Origin: CAYPEK01 sp964409645
GTDB lineage: Bacteria > UBP15 > UBA6099
DNA length: 29,178 nt
Direction of reading: 5' to 3'
Assembly (NCBI GenBank): GCA_964409645.1
Contig: CAYPEK010000051.1
Location: 1-29,178 of the forward strand
The notes under the pieces were generated by a model. It saw only the letters and a list, made by a program, of their open reading frames with translations. It was not told where the DNA came from and made no database searches. The translations under genes and the position numbers were made by a program. Positions 15,294 through 23,109 of the stretch are shown here, in pieces (the first letter of the stretch is position 1; the number at the start of each line of letters is the position of its first letter).

Positions 15294-15962
15294 ATGATGG
15301 ACGACGAACTAAGAGACGGTTTGAACGACAACGGACTCGATGCCACGAACGATCCCGACGAAATTAAAGTGGGAGAAAAGATTAAAAAAATCCGCGAGGA
15401 AAAAGGCATTTCACTTCAGGAGTTCGCACAGCGCACAGGCTACTCTTCCGCCCTTCTCTCTCAGATCGAAAACCACATGATTTCGCCGCCGCTCGGCACC
15501 CTGATAGCCGTTGCAAAAGCCCTCGGAGTTGAGATCGGCGCGTTCTTCAATGAAGTCCGTGAAGAGCCGTTCACACTTGTCAGACACGATCAACGAAAAA
15601 ACATATCACGCGTGGCTTCCAAGATGGGCAAGAACTACGGCTACATGTACGAATCGCTCGCGTTCGACATGAAAGGACGCCACATGGAGCCGTTCCTCGT
15701 GACCCTTCAGCCGGCAACTGTGAAAGACACGCACACGTACGCGCACGACGGCGAAGAGTTTATCTTCGTGCTCGAAGGAAAAATGAAGGTTCGCCTCGGC
15801 GACCATACGGACATACTCGAGCCCGGCGACAGCATTTACTTCCACTCAAAAATACCGCATCTGGTCGAATGTTCGGACGAAGAAGAAGCTAAAATTGTCG
15901 CTGTGATCTTTTCCGGCCAGAAAATTGAAGAAGAACCACCGGCAACAGACCCGGAAGAATAA
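15294..15962 (+). CDS. XRE-family regulator with C-terminal cupin domain
   Basis: A 222-residue transcription regulator. Residues 26-82 are a helix-turn-helix of XRE/Cro type (KIKKIREEKGISLQEFAQRT, then SSALLSQIEN). Residues about 130-212 are a cupin domain (HTYAHDGEEFIFVLEGKM, then LEPGDSIYF and H189) that usually senses a small ligand. It starts with two ATGs at 15294 and 15297; AGAGGA is better spaced for the second. A CaiB/BaiF gene follows after 40 nt on the same strand, so it probably controls that operon and perhaps the nearby CoA-ester genes. Proteins of this type often sense organic acids or aromatic compounds, but the ligand here is unknown. Confidence 0.9.
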   Translation: MMDDELRDGLNDNGLDATNDPDEIKVGEKIKKIREEKGISLQEFAQRTGYSSALLSQIENHMISPPLGTLIAVAKALGVEIGAFFNEVREEPFTLVRHDQRKNISRVASKMGKNYGYMYESLAFDMKGRHMEPFLVTLQPATVKDTHTYAHDGEEFIFVLEGKMKVRLGDHTDILEPGDSIYFHSKIPHLVECSDEEEAKIVAVIFSGQKIEEEPPATDPEE

Positions 15963-16002
15963 ACAGGATCCTCTCTCTCGCGGTTCAGCATAGGAGAACG
16001 AT

Positions 16003-17178
16003 ATGGCCGGCCCCCTCCACGGAATAAGAGTGCTCGACCTTTCACGGCTGCTGCCGGGGCCTTACTGCACAATGATGATGGCGGACCTCGGCGCTGAGGT
16101 AGTCAAAATCGAAGACCCCGCGCAGGGCGACTATATCCGATGGATACCGCCGTACGCAGACGGGATCGGATCAAAGTATCTGGCGCTTAATCGCAATAAA
16201 AAAAGCGCGTCGCTGAACCTCAAAGACCCGCGTGCTCGCGATATTTTCCTTGAACTCATAGAGAAATACGACATTGTTGTCGAAAGCTTCCGTCCCGGTG
16301 TGATGGAAAAACTCGGCGTCGGATACGACACAGCCTCCGCCGTAAATCCGAAAATCATATATTGTTCGCTTACCGGCTACGGACAGACCGGCCCGTACGC
16401 CGACCGCGCGGGACACGACATTAACTACATTGGCTACACAGGCGTCCTTAGCCTCACCGGCCCGTGCGACGGCAAACCAGTGCCGCCCGGCATCCAAGTC
16501 GGAGACATCGCGGGCGCTCTGAACGCGCTGATCGGCATACTAACGGCTCTCCACGAACGGGGACGCTCGGGCCACGGTCAACACGTCGATGTCTCGCTCG
16601 CAGATTCCGCATTCGCCGCCCTGCCGATGACTTTCGCCGACCACCAGTGCGGTGAGCCGCAGACACGCGGCGGCACCCACCTAACAGGCGGAATTCCCTG
16701 CTACAACACTTATGAGACATCCGACGGGGAATACGTTTGCATCGGCGCAATAGAGCCGAAATTCTTCAAAGTATTCTGCCGCCTTGTGGGCCGTGAGGAC
16801 CTCGAAGTCCTCCACCTCGGCACGGGCAAAGATCGCGACCGGCTCGAAAGCGAGCTTACCGCGATGTTCAAAACAAGAACCCGCGCGGAGTGGATAGAAC
16901 TGCTCGAACCTGCGGACGTCTGTTTCGGGCCGGTGAACAACATTGAACAGGCGCTCGAAGACCCGCAGATGAAGGCGCGAGAGATGATAGTCGATGTTCC
17001 CACCGGGAAAGGCGGATCGATTAAGCTCACCGGGCTGCCGTTCAAACTTTCCCGCTATGAAACAGCTCCGCCGACAGCCCCCCCCGGCCCCGGAGAGCAC
17101 ACTGCGGCGGTGCTCGCGGAGGTTGGCGTAACTGAAGAGCAACTTGCGAAGCTTGTTAAAAGCGGAGCCGCGAAATGA
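16003..17178 (+). CDS. CaiB/BaiF family enzyme, alpha-methylacyl-CoA racemase-like
   Basis: A 391-residue protein of the CaiB/BaiF (family III) CoA-transferase/racemase superfamily. N-terminal signature VLDLSRLLPGPYCTMMMADLGAE is followed by GDYIRW and LNLKDPRAR. It shows AGHDINY, with H138, and QVGDIAGA, with D168; the His-to-Asp distance is 30 residues, as in mycobacterial alpha-methylacyl-CoA racemase (His126/Asp156). That favours racemase chemistry at a branched acyl-CoA alpha-carbon over CoA transfer, although the Asp is also the catalytic residue of CoA transferases. RxGxGQHVDVSLADSAF completes the match. AGGAGA precedes the ATG. It is cotranscribed with the XRE-cupin regulator upstream and a TRAP binding protein downstream (41 nt). 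Confidence 0.85.
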   Translation: MAGPLHGIRVLDLSRLLPGPYCTMMMADLGAEVVKIEDPAQGDYIRWIPPYADGIGSKYLALNRNKKSASLNLKDPRARDIFLELIEKYDIVVESFRPGVMEKLGVGYDTASAVNPKIIYCSLTGYGQTGPYADRAGHDINYIGYTGVLSLTGPCDGKPVPPGIQVGDIAGALNALIGILTALHERGRSGHGQHVDVSLADSAFAALPMTFADHQCGEPQTRGGTHLTGGIPCYNTYETSDGEYVCIGAIEPKFFKVFCRLVGREDLEVLHLGTGKDRDRLESELTAMFKTRTRAEWIELLEPADVCFGPVNNIEQALEDPQMKAREMIVDVPTGKGGSIKLTGLPFKLSRYETAPPTAPPGPGEHTAAVLAEVGVTEEQLAKLVKSGAAK

Positions 17179-17219
17179 TACTTGTAACAGCAATATGACA
17201 TGCAACATGAGGTAAAACG

Positions 17220-18266
17220 ATGAAAAGAATTCGGACAATCGTTGCGGTTTTAGCAGTTGCGGCAACAGCGCTCGCCTGCGCGGCGGCGTTGTCTAAACAG
17301 CCGAAATTAACCATAAAAATAGGCTCGTACGTCACCCCGCAGAGCATCTGGGGTAAGGAAATCGGGAAAGCGGTTTCAAAAGTAAAGAAACGTACGGACG
17401 GCGAAGTCGAGATCAAGCATCTGCACTCGGGAATGCTCGGAAGCGACAGCAATATGCTCGAACAAGTAATGATCGGCGGCATTCAGGGCGCGGGCGTTTT
17501 GTCGTCCACCCTTGCAACAATTGTGCCGGAAGTAAACATAATCGAAATGCCATTCCTGTTCAGAGACCGCGAGGAATCGTATTATCTCATAGACAATGTT
17601 ATCATGCCTGTTGTCAGAAAGAAACTCGAAGCGAAGGGGCTTATCGCGCCCGCGACGATAGAGACCGGCTTCGTGGATATGGTTATGAGCGGCCCGGTGC
17701 ATACTCCGGCCGACCTCAAGAAAATGAAGATCGGGTCGTGGGAAAGCCCCGTGCACATCGCCTTCTGGAAGGCACAGGGAGCGAACCCGATACCGATTCC
17801 GGCGACAGAGGTCTTCAACGCCTACGCGCGCGGAATGGTGGACAGCGGCGCAAACACCGCCAACGCTCTTATCGCATGGGACAAACTTTTCGGCAACGCG
17901 CTGAAACGCGACAAAATTTACATCACCCGAATCGGGTACTGTTATCAAACCGGCATACTCGTGATAAACAAGAAATTCTACGATTCGATTCCGCCGGATC
18001 AACAGAAAATATTCCAAGAAGAACTGACCGACCTTGCAAGCTCTCTCCGCGCGGCGCTCGCGGAGCAGGAACCGGAGTCATACAAACAGCTCGAAGCGAT
18101 CGGATACAACATCGGCACAATGACACCGAAAGAAAAAGAGGTGTTCATACGCAACTCGCAGAAAGTTTATAAGCAGCTCGAAGGCACTATCGGAAAAGAC
18201 TTCTTGAAGAAAGTGCTCGCCGCGCGGGCTGAATACAGAAAGAAACATCCGTCGCAGGTGAAATGA
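17220..18266 (+). CDS. Orphan TRAP-type substrate-binding protein lacking the usual Arg
   Basis: A 348-residue periplasmic binding protein of the DctP type. Residues 1-24 are a signal peptide (hydrophobic 8-23). The fold is clear: LTIKIGSYVTP, HLHSGMLGSDSNMLEQ, NIIEMPFLFRD, and TPADLKKMKIGSW (162-174). At the position of the substrate-binding Arg in typical members (as in the KIRT of the first DctP in this window), the sequence reads K-I-G-S, so the carboxylate anchor appears absent. No permease subunits lie next to it; it must share the DctQM of another operon or act as a sensor subunit. It is in the same transcription unit as the CaiB/BaiF enzyme, so it may carry a substrate related to that enzyme. 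Family call is firm, ligand unknown. Confidence 0.88.
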   Translation: MKRIRTIVAVLAVAATALACAAALSKQPKLTIKIGSYVTPQSIWGKEIGKAVSKVKKRTDGEVEIKHLHSGMLGSDSNMLEQVMIGGIQGAGVLSSTLATIVPEVNIIEMPFLFRDREESYYLIDNVIMPVVRKKLEAKGLIAPATIETGFVDMVMSGPVHTPADLKKMKIGSWESPVHIAFWKAQGANPIPIPATEVFNAYARGMVDSGANTANALIAWDKLFGNALKRDKIYITRIGYCYQTGILVINKKFYDSIPPDQQKIFQEELTDLASSLRAALAEQEPESYKQLEAIGYNIGTMTPKEKEVFIRNSQKVYKQLEGTIGKDFLKKVLAARAEYRKKHPSQVK

Positions 18267-18284
18267 ACGCGAAAGCATACACAA

Positions 18285-19343
18285 ATGGATGCAAACGACA
18301 CAAAAAACACTCTCGAACTGCTCGGCAGCGCGATCCGCAGCCGCAAGGTAGCCATCATCACGCACAACAACCCCGATCCTGACAGCATTGCCGCCGCGCT
18401 CGGACTCTCGACCCTTCTCAAGAAACGATTCAATAAAGATTCAGCATTGTTTTATGGAGGGCTGATCGGCCGGGCGGAAAACCGTGCGATGATCCGCGAA
18501 TTGAATATAAAAATGAAAAACATCCGTGAGTTCGACCACAGAGTCTATAGAACAACCGCGCTCGTGGACACTCAGCCGGGCGCGGGAAATAATTCGCTGA
18601 ACAAGGACATAATACCGGACATCGTTATAGACCACCACATCCCGGTCCGGAAGAAAACCCATCTGGTCCCGTTCCACGACATTAGAGCAGACTTCGGATC
18701 GACTTCAACAATCATATTCGAATATCTGAAGGAGGCGGGAATAGAAATTACATCGAAGGTCGCCACGGCGCTTTTTTACGGTATAAAAACCGACACATAC
18801 GACCTCGGACGAGAGTTCATCAAACATGACATCGACGCTTATTTCCACTGCGCTCAAAGAATGAACAGAAAAATTCTGCACAGCATCGAGCGACCGCTTC
18901 ACAGGCAGAGCTATTTCGTCCGCATGTATGAAGCCATAGACGAAACGGAGATTTGCGGCGACCTGTTGTTCACGGTCGTGCGCAACGCCGACTATCCGGA
19001 GATAACGGCGGAGGTAGCCGATTGGTTATACACAATGCGTGGGATAAAGTGGACGCTTGTGGTGGCGGTTGACGCGTCGGGCGAGATATTTCTTTCGATA
19101 AGAACGCGCGATAAAAAGCGCGACGCGGGACACGTGATTACGAAAATCGCCGGCCCTCACGGAATGGCGGGCGGGCACGGCCTGATTGCGGGAGGCAGCA
19201 TCCGGCTGGACAACCCGGACCCGGTATCAGTCAGGAAAGAAATAATGAATGTGAAAGCAAAGTTCTTTAAGCTGCTGTCGAAAAACAAAAACGCCGAACC
19301 CGCGCCGTTGATTAACAGGCTGGAGCGTCCGCTCTCCGACTAA
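18285..19343 (+). CDS. DHH-family phosphoesterase (NrnA-like)
   Basis: A 352-residue cytoplasmic DHH/DHHA1 phosphoesterase. Metal-binding motifs are HNNPDPD (27-33, H27/D31/D33), DTQPG (D95), DHH (116-118), and the D170 of GIKTDT. The C-terminal DHHA1 part has a glycine-rich GGHGLIAGG (near 300). Members of this type degrade nanoRNA and dephosphorylate pAp, or hydrolyse cyclic dinucleotide-derived products. It begins 18 nt after the TRAP binding protein, so is in the same transcript, but there is no obvious functional link. The upstream ribosome site is weak. Which of the possible substrates it uses cannot be decided from sequence. Confidence 0.88.
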   Translation: MDANDTKNTLELLGSAIRSRKVAIITHNNPDPDSIAAALGLSTLLKKRFNKDSALFYGGLIGRAENRAMIRELNIKMKNIREFDHRVYRTTALVDTQPGAGNNSLNKDIIPDIVIDHHIPVRKKTHLVPFHDIRADFGSTSTIIFEYLKEAGIEITSKVATALFYGIKTDTYDLGREFIKHDIDAYFHCAQRMNRKILHSIERPLHRQSYFVRMYEAIDETEICGDLLFTVVRNADYPEITAEVADWLYTMRGIKWTLVVAVDASGEIFLSIRTRDKKRDAGHVITKIAGPHGMAGGHGLIAGGSIRLDNPDPVSVRKEIMNVKAKFFKLLSKNKNAEPAPLINRLERPLSD

Positions 19344-19362
19344 TCTTATAGTAAATCAAAAA

Positions 19363-20061
19363 TTACAGTTTGAAATCGTCGTCCGTCAGCGGCGCGTCGA
19401 GCTTGAAACCGTACCATGTTTTGCGCTGGCTGAACTCGTTGTTTTTAAAATACTCATATTGAAGAAGAAGGTTTTCCTTTTTGTCTATCCAAAGATCGAT
19501 CTTGTTGAAATCGCCTTTGAGCCCCGTGAATTCGATCTTATACGCGTCGCGTCCCTTAATTTTGTCGCTGCCGACCATAACCGGTTTCGCGCCGGCGATC
19601 ATTTTCTTTATTGCAATCAGGTCGGAATTCCAGTCGGTGACAAAAACACCGGCAAGCCTCGGATCGTCCTTGCCTACCGAGATCGCCATCGGCATGAACG
19701 ACTGCTTCGCGCGAACCGCTTTTTTATTTTTTTTCGCATTGTACACAACCTGCGAACCTTTATTGTCTCCGTCAGTTACCGAGAGATAAATAAACTCCGG
19801 CCCCGCATATTTAAACTCACATGTCCTTGCCTCAGTCTTGTCCTTTTTGACTTCGGTGTAATCAAATATGAATGTGTATTTATTCAATGTTTCAATGCGC
19901 TTATACAGCGAGGCAAAAACAGCGTCTGCGGTCGGGCCCGCTTGCTTTGCCGCCGGTGCGGCTGCTTTTTTAGCCGGAGCCTTCTTCGCCGGCGGCGCCG
20001 CCATCGCCGCTGTTGCCGCAAATGCGCACATAAGAACCACAGTCGCTACCCTCTTCATCAT
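19363..20061 (-). CDS. Secreted LolA-fold-like protein (possible DUF1571)
   Basis: A 232-residue exported protein. A hydrophobic signal (about 4-20) is followed by an A/K/P-rich linker (22-42, low complexity) and then a beta-rich domain with IETLNKYTFIFDYTEV, PEFIYLSVTDG, and DAYKIEF. This resembles LolA-fold or DUF1571 proteins, which bind lipids or lipoproteins; no catalytic motif is visible. The start has a strong GGAGGAG at 6 nt (20071-20077). A promoter candidate lies upstream at 20085-20114. It is convergent with the DHH gene, with only 19 nt between. The function is unknown and the fold call is tentative. Confidence 0.5.
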   Translation of the reverse strand: MMKRVATVVLMCAFAATAAMAAPPAKKAPAKKAAAPAAKQAGPTADAVFASLYKRIETLNKYTFIFDYTEVKKDKTEARTCEFKYAGPEFIYLSVTDGDNKGSQVVYNAKKNKKAVRAKQSFMPMAISVGKDDPRLAGVFVTDWNSDLIAIKKMIAGAKPVMVGSDKIKGRDAYKIEFTGLKGDFNKIDLWIDKKENLLLQYEYFKNNEFSQRKTWYGFKLDAPLTDDDFKL

Positions 20062-20084
20062 GGAAAACTCCTCCTTCTTCCCTG

Positions 20085-20114
20085 TTTATACCAACGGTGA
20101 AGAAATATAATCAA
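20085..20114 (-). promoter_or_regulatory. Candidate promoter for the LolA-fold-like gene
   Basis: On the minus strand, TTGATT (20114-20109), 18-nt spacer, TATAAA (20090-20085), 24 nt before the start codon. A good but not perfect match. Confidence 0.5.
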
Positions 20115-20193
20115 AATAAACCAGTGAGGCAAACAAAAAATATTTAAGGAAAACCCCACACGACAAACTTGCAACAAACAATGAGGGTTAAAA

Positions 20194-21018
20194 CTATTTC
20201 TTTTCAGGCTCTTCCGCTGGCGCCGGGTCGGGCAAGCATCTTAGGTAATACACCGTTTTCCCTTTGACAGTAATTTTCTTCACTTCAACGTTGATTGTTA
20301 CCAACCCTCCGGAGGCGAGCGCTTTCCCATCCCGTTCCGGCTTCGGGCCGTCCACATACACGCAAGCGCCATATAAATCCTGCAACATCCATATCTGCTT
20401 GACAGCGGGCGCGGGTTCCTTACATTTGCCGTTTTTAGGATAATATTGTCCTTTAACAAACTTTGCCGAATCCATGAATATTGCCGGATTTGCCACTATC
20501 TCGCTTACTGTATATATCTTCTGATCAACGGCCGCCTTATCCGCCGCCCGCATCTTTTCGATCGTCTGCTCCTGCTTCTGCTTTAATATTTCCGCTTGCT
20601 TCTTCTTGTTCTCTTCGGCAACCTTTTCCATGCGGGTCGATATCAACACAGGCACACCTTTGTCGAGTATGATATAGCCCTCCACCGAAACGTCACGGCC
20701 AACACCTTCCCTCGTCCTTGCAACGCATCCCTCGGGATACATACCTCTCGACCATATACACGTACCCTGCTTGTCCTGCAGCATCCAGTCGTTCTGTCTC
20801 GGTGAGGGCCGCTTGCATGCTCCATCGCCGCCCATGAACATCCCCACGACAACCACTCTGACGGCCCTGTATTTCAACGCATCCGCAACCGCGTCCGATA
20901 CCGTCAGAATCGTGCGCTTTGGCTTTTCCTCATTACCCTTTTTTTCCTGAGCGGCCGATACGGCCGAAAAAACAGCGAGGGCTGCAAGAAGAACAGCCGG
21001 AACAAAGAGTCTCCTCAT
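20194..21018 (-). CDS. Secreted protein with two tandem Cys-containing WMLQD domains
   Basis: A 274-residue protein of unrecognised family. Residues 1-23 are a signal peptide (ending AAQ). Two repeats follow: domain 1 about 37-130 and domain 2 about 168-262. Each contains C-K-x-P-x-P, then W-M-L-Q-D, then G-x-C (C68, W78, C87; C199, W210, C219), so the domains arose by internal duplication and may each hold a disulfide. A coiled-coil-like linker rich in K, E and Q (about 130-165) joins them. The surrounding pattern (VRVVVVGMF, D-K-Q-G-T-C) resembles an OB-fold. No catalytic residues stand out. It is in a minus-strand group of exported proteins, 44 nt downstream of the archaemetzincin gene, suggesting one transcript. 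A GGGAG ribosome site supports the start. Confidence 0.6.
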   Translation of the reverse strand: MRRLFVPAVLLAALAVFSAVSAAQEKKGNEEKPKRTILTVSDAVADALKYRAVRVVVVGMFMGGDGACKRPSPRQNDWMLQDKQGTCIWSRGMYPEGCVARTREGVGRDVSVEGYIILDKGVPVLISTRMEKVAEENKKKQAEILKQKQEQTIEKMRAADKAAVDQKIYTVSEIVANPAIFMDSAKFVKGQYYPKNGKCKEPAPAVKQIWMLQDLYGACVYVDGPKPERDGKALASGGLVTINVEVKKITVKGKTVYYLRCLPDPAPAEEPEKK

Positions 21019-21062
21019 CCTGTATCTCCCGTTGTTATAATTTTATCCGATATATCATGCTT

Positions 21063-22142
21063 CTATTCCTGAACCATGAATGTCGCGAAATACGGCGCCA
21101 TAGAGTTATTTGCGCGGTCCATCGCATGTATCTCCAACGTGTGCGGCCCCGGATCAAGCCTCATCATCCTCGCCTTCAACTCGCCCGTGTTAGCGTTATA
21201 GTTGAACATCGTCTGCGCGCCGTCCAGCAGTATCATAATTCCTGACGGGTCAATCCCCACACCGTCTTCGGGCTGGTCTATAAGCATTGCCGTGATGTAC
21301 TGCAAGTCAGGGTCCACAACAGCGTCCCTGTCCGGATACACGTTTCCGAGTTCCGGCGGCTGATTGTCGGACTTCTTTTCTTTATTCGTGTTGTCAGTCG
21401 GAATAGCCGTCCGTGAAGAGTCGTCCTTTTTCTTGTAAAAATCCACGGCTTTCAGGTCCGGCATTTTCTTCTTTATTCCGTCGTAAAGCTGTTTCATGTG
21501 AGCCGAGCAAAAATCGATCTCTCGCGCATCGAGCTGCTTCATGTCGTGAGTATCCTGCATCAAACAATAGTATTTGTCCTCATGCTCGAGTCCGTAAACA
21601 TGCCCAATCTCGTGCAGACTCTCGCTCAAAACACGGCGGCGGGTGCGGTAGTAATCGGCATCAGTTATCATCGCCAGCGACACCACCGCGGCTTTACCCG
21701 GAAGTCCCAGTCCGTTGACATACGGAGACGGCCCCGCGAATATCGGTTCCTTCACGACTCCGACTATTCCGAGGCTGTCTTTCGGATTCATTGCGGTGAG
21801 AAATTCCACGATCTTGCCCGCGTAATATTTGTCGCGCACTTTTTCGTACGCCTCAGCGGGAATGTCCGGCGTGATCGAAAGCACCTTAACCGGAATATCA
21901 AACAGCACCTTCGACATCAGAGGAGCGACCTCTTCCAACATTTTGGCGTCCACACCTTTGAACGCCACGAGATAGAAAGTGTTCGCCTTGGGCGCCTCGG
22001 CAGTTTTTCCGGGTTGGCTATCCGGTGATTCGGTTGTCGGCGGCTCAACAGGCATGTCCTCCTGACTCATCACCGGCCCCGCCGAACAGAACAAAAAAAA
22101 CGACAGACATACCATCGCAACCATTAAGATGTTTTTTTTCAT
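21063..22142 (-). CDS. Exported archaemetzincin-like metallopeptidase with C-terminal Ig-like domain
   Basis: A 359-residue protein using ATG at 22142, which has GGAG at the right distance; an upstream in-frame start at 22175 is not preferred. Residues 1-24 look like a signal peptide. Residues about 55-225 carry the archaemetzincin active site HEIGHVYGLEH (177-187), followed by C-L-M (193-195). Archaemetzincins normally have a Cys directly after the third zinc His and two more Cys later; here that Cys is Glu (E188), and the later pair reads F-C-S-A-H (C212, H215). The second metal site is therefore altered. Residues about 270-359 form an Ig-like domain (PGPHTLEIHAMD). The usual family is intracellular, so the signal peptide and Ig tail are unusual. 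A promoter lies at 22211-22238. Confidence 0.75.
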   Translation of the reverse strand: MKKNILMVAMVCLSFFLFCSAGPVMSQEDMPVEPPTTESPDSQPGKTAEAPKANTFYLVAFKGVDAKMLEEVAPLMSKVLFDIPVKVLSITPDIPAEAYEKVRDKYYAGKIVEFLTAMNPKDSLGIVGVVKEPIFAGPSPYVNGLGLPGKAAVVSLAMITDADYYRTRRRVLSESLHEIGHVYGLEHEDKYYCLMQDTHDMKQLDAREIDFCSAHMKQLYDGIKKKMPDLKAVDFYKKKDDSSRTAIPTDNTNKEKKSDNQPPELGNVYPDRDAVVDPDLQYITAMLIDQPEDGVGIDPSGIMILLDGAQTMFNYNANTGELKARMMRLDPGPHTLEIHAMDRANNSMAPYFATFMVQE

Positions 22143-22210
22143 TTCACGTCTCCGAAAATTAATCAATTGCCCCACATCAATATATGAAGCAAGGCATATT
22201 TATCTTACAT

Positions 22211-22238
22211 ATTATAATAGAAAATTGAGATGGGTTAA
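22211..22238 (-). promoter_or_regulatory. Candidate promoter for the archaemetzincin gene
   Basis: On the minus strand TTAACC (22238-22233), 16-nt spacer, perfect TATAAT (22216-22211), about 70 nt before the start codon. The gap between this gene and the upstream activator gene is about 180 nt and has no strong terminator. Confidence 0.45.
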
Positions 22239-22324
22239 TAGTAGAGACGCGATACCACTTATATCAAAACGCCGGAATTGCTTTGAAATCTCACATTCGA
22301 TTTCTATCGATGAATGATTCCATG

Positions 22325-23104
22325 TCAGGCATTTCCCATATCGAAGGCGCTGATCGCAGCGCCGAGAGCACCGATAAGCTGCGGGTTGGCGGGTACCTTG
22401 ATCGACTTGCCGGCGACTGCTTCAAGCGCACGCCGGACTCCGTCGTTGAGCGCCACGCCGCCGGTGAGGGCGATCTCTTCCTCGATGCGCAGCCGCCGCG
22501 CGAGCGCTATCACACGCGCGGCGATCGCCTTGTGCAACCCTGCGATTATGTTCTCTTTAGGTTCCTGCCGCGCCATGTGCGAAATTACTTCGGATTCGGC
22601 GAAAACCGTGCACGTGTTCGAGATGTCCACCGCGCCCGCCGCGGTCTTCGAAATGTTGCCGAACTCGGCGAGCGGCACCTGCAATGCCTGAGCCATGACT
22701 TCGAGGAAACGTCCGGTGCCGGCTGCGCATTTGTCGTTCATTACGAAATCGACCACGCGTCCTTTATCGGTGAGGCTGATCACCTTGCTGTCCTGACCGC
22801 CGATATCGATAATCGTCCTCGCGCCGGGCATCGAGAAATACGCGCCTTTTCCGTGGCACGTTATTTCGCTGATGTCCTTGTGCGCGATTTTGCAGCTCAC
22901 GCGTCCATATCCGGTCGCGACTATTTTACCTATGTCGCCGAACTTTATTCCGGCCTTCGACATCGCCTCTTCAAGGCATTCGTCCATAACTCTCTGCGCG
23001 TCGTGGCTTGTTTTGCGCACGCACGAGCCGATCACATCCCGCCCGTCGCGCAAAAGAACAGTTTTCACAGTGTTCGATCCGAGGTCCACTCCGAGGTTGA
23101 TCAA
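22325..23104 (-). CDS. Acyl-CoA dehydratase/reductase activase (BadF/HgdC type)
   Basis: A 259-residue ASKHA-fold ATPase. ATP motifs: GVDLGSNTVKTVLL (5-18), IIDIGGQDSKVI (98-109), and ALTGGVALNDG near 215. C126 (NDKCAAGTGR) and C165 (SNTCTVF) correspond to the two cysteines that bind a [4Fe-4S] cluster between the two monomers of the homodimer in characterised HgdC-type activators. It uses ATP hydrolysis to send a low-potential electron to the dehydratase component. It is the last gene of the dehydratase operon, 5 nt after the second subunit. Only one activator is present, as in 2-hydroxyacyl-CoA dehydratases, unlike the two-activator benzoyl-CoA reductases. Confidence 0.94.
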   Translation of the reverse strand: MINLGVDLGSNTVKTVLLRDGRDVIGSCVRKTSHDAQRVMDECLEEAMSKAGIKFGDIGKIVATGYGRVSCKIAHKDISEITCHGKGAYFSMPGARTIIDIGGQDSKVISLTDKGRVVDFVMNDKCAAGTGRFLEVMAQALQVPLAEFGNISKTAAGAVDISNTCTVFAESEVISHMARQEPKENIIAGLHKAIAARVIALARRLRIEEEIALTGGVALNDGVRRALEAVAGKSIKVPANPQLIGALGAAISAFDMGNA

Positions 23105-23109
23105 GATGC

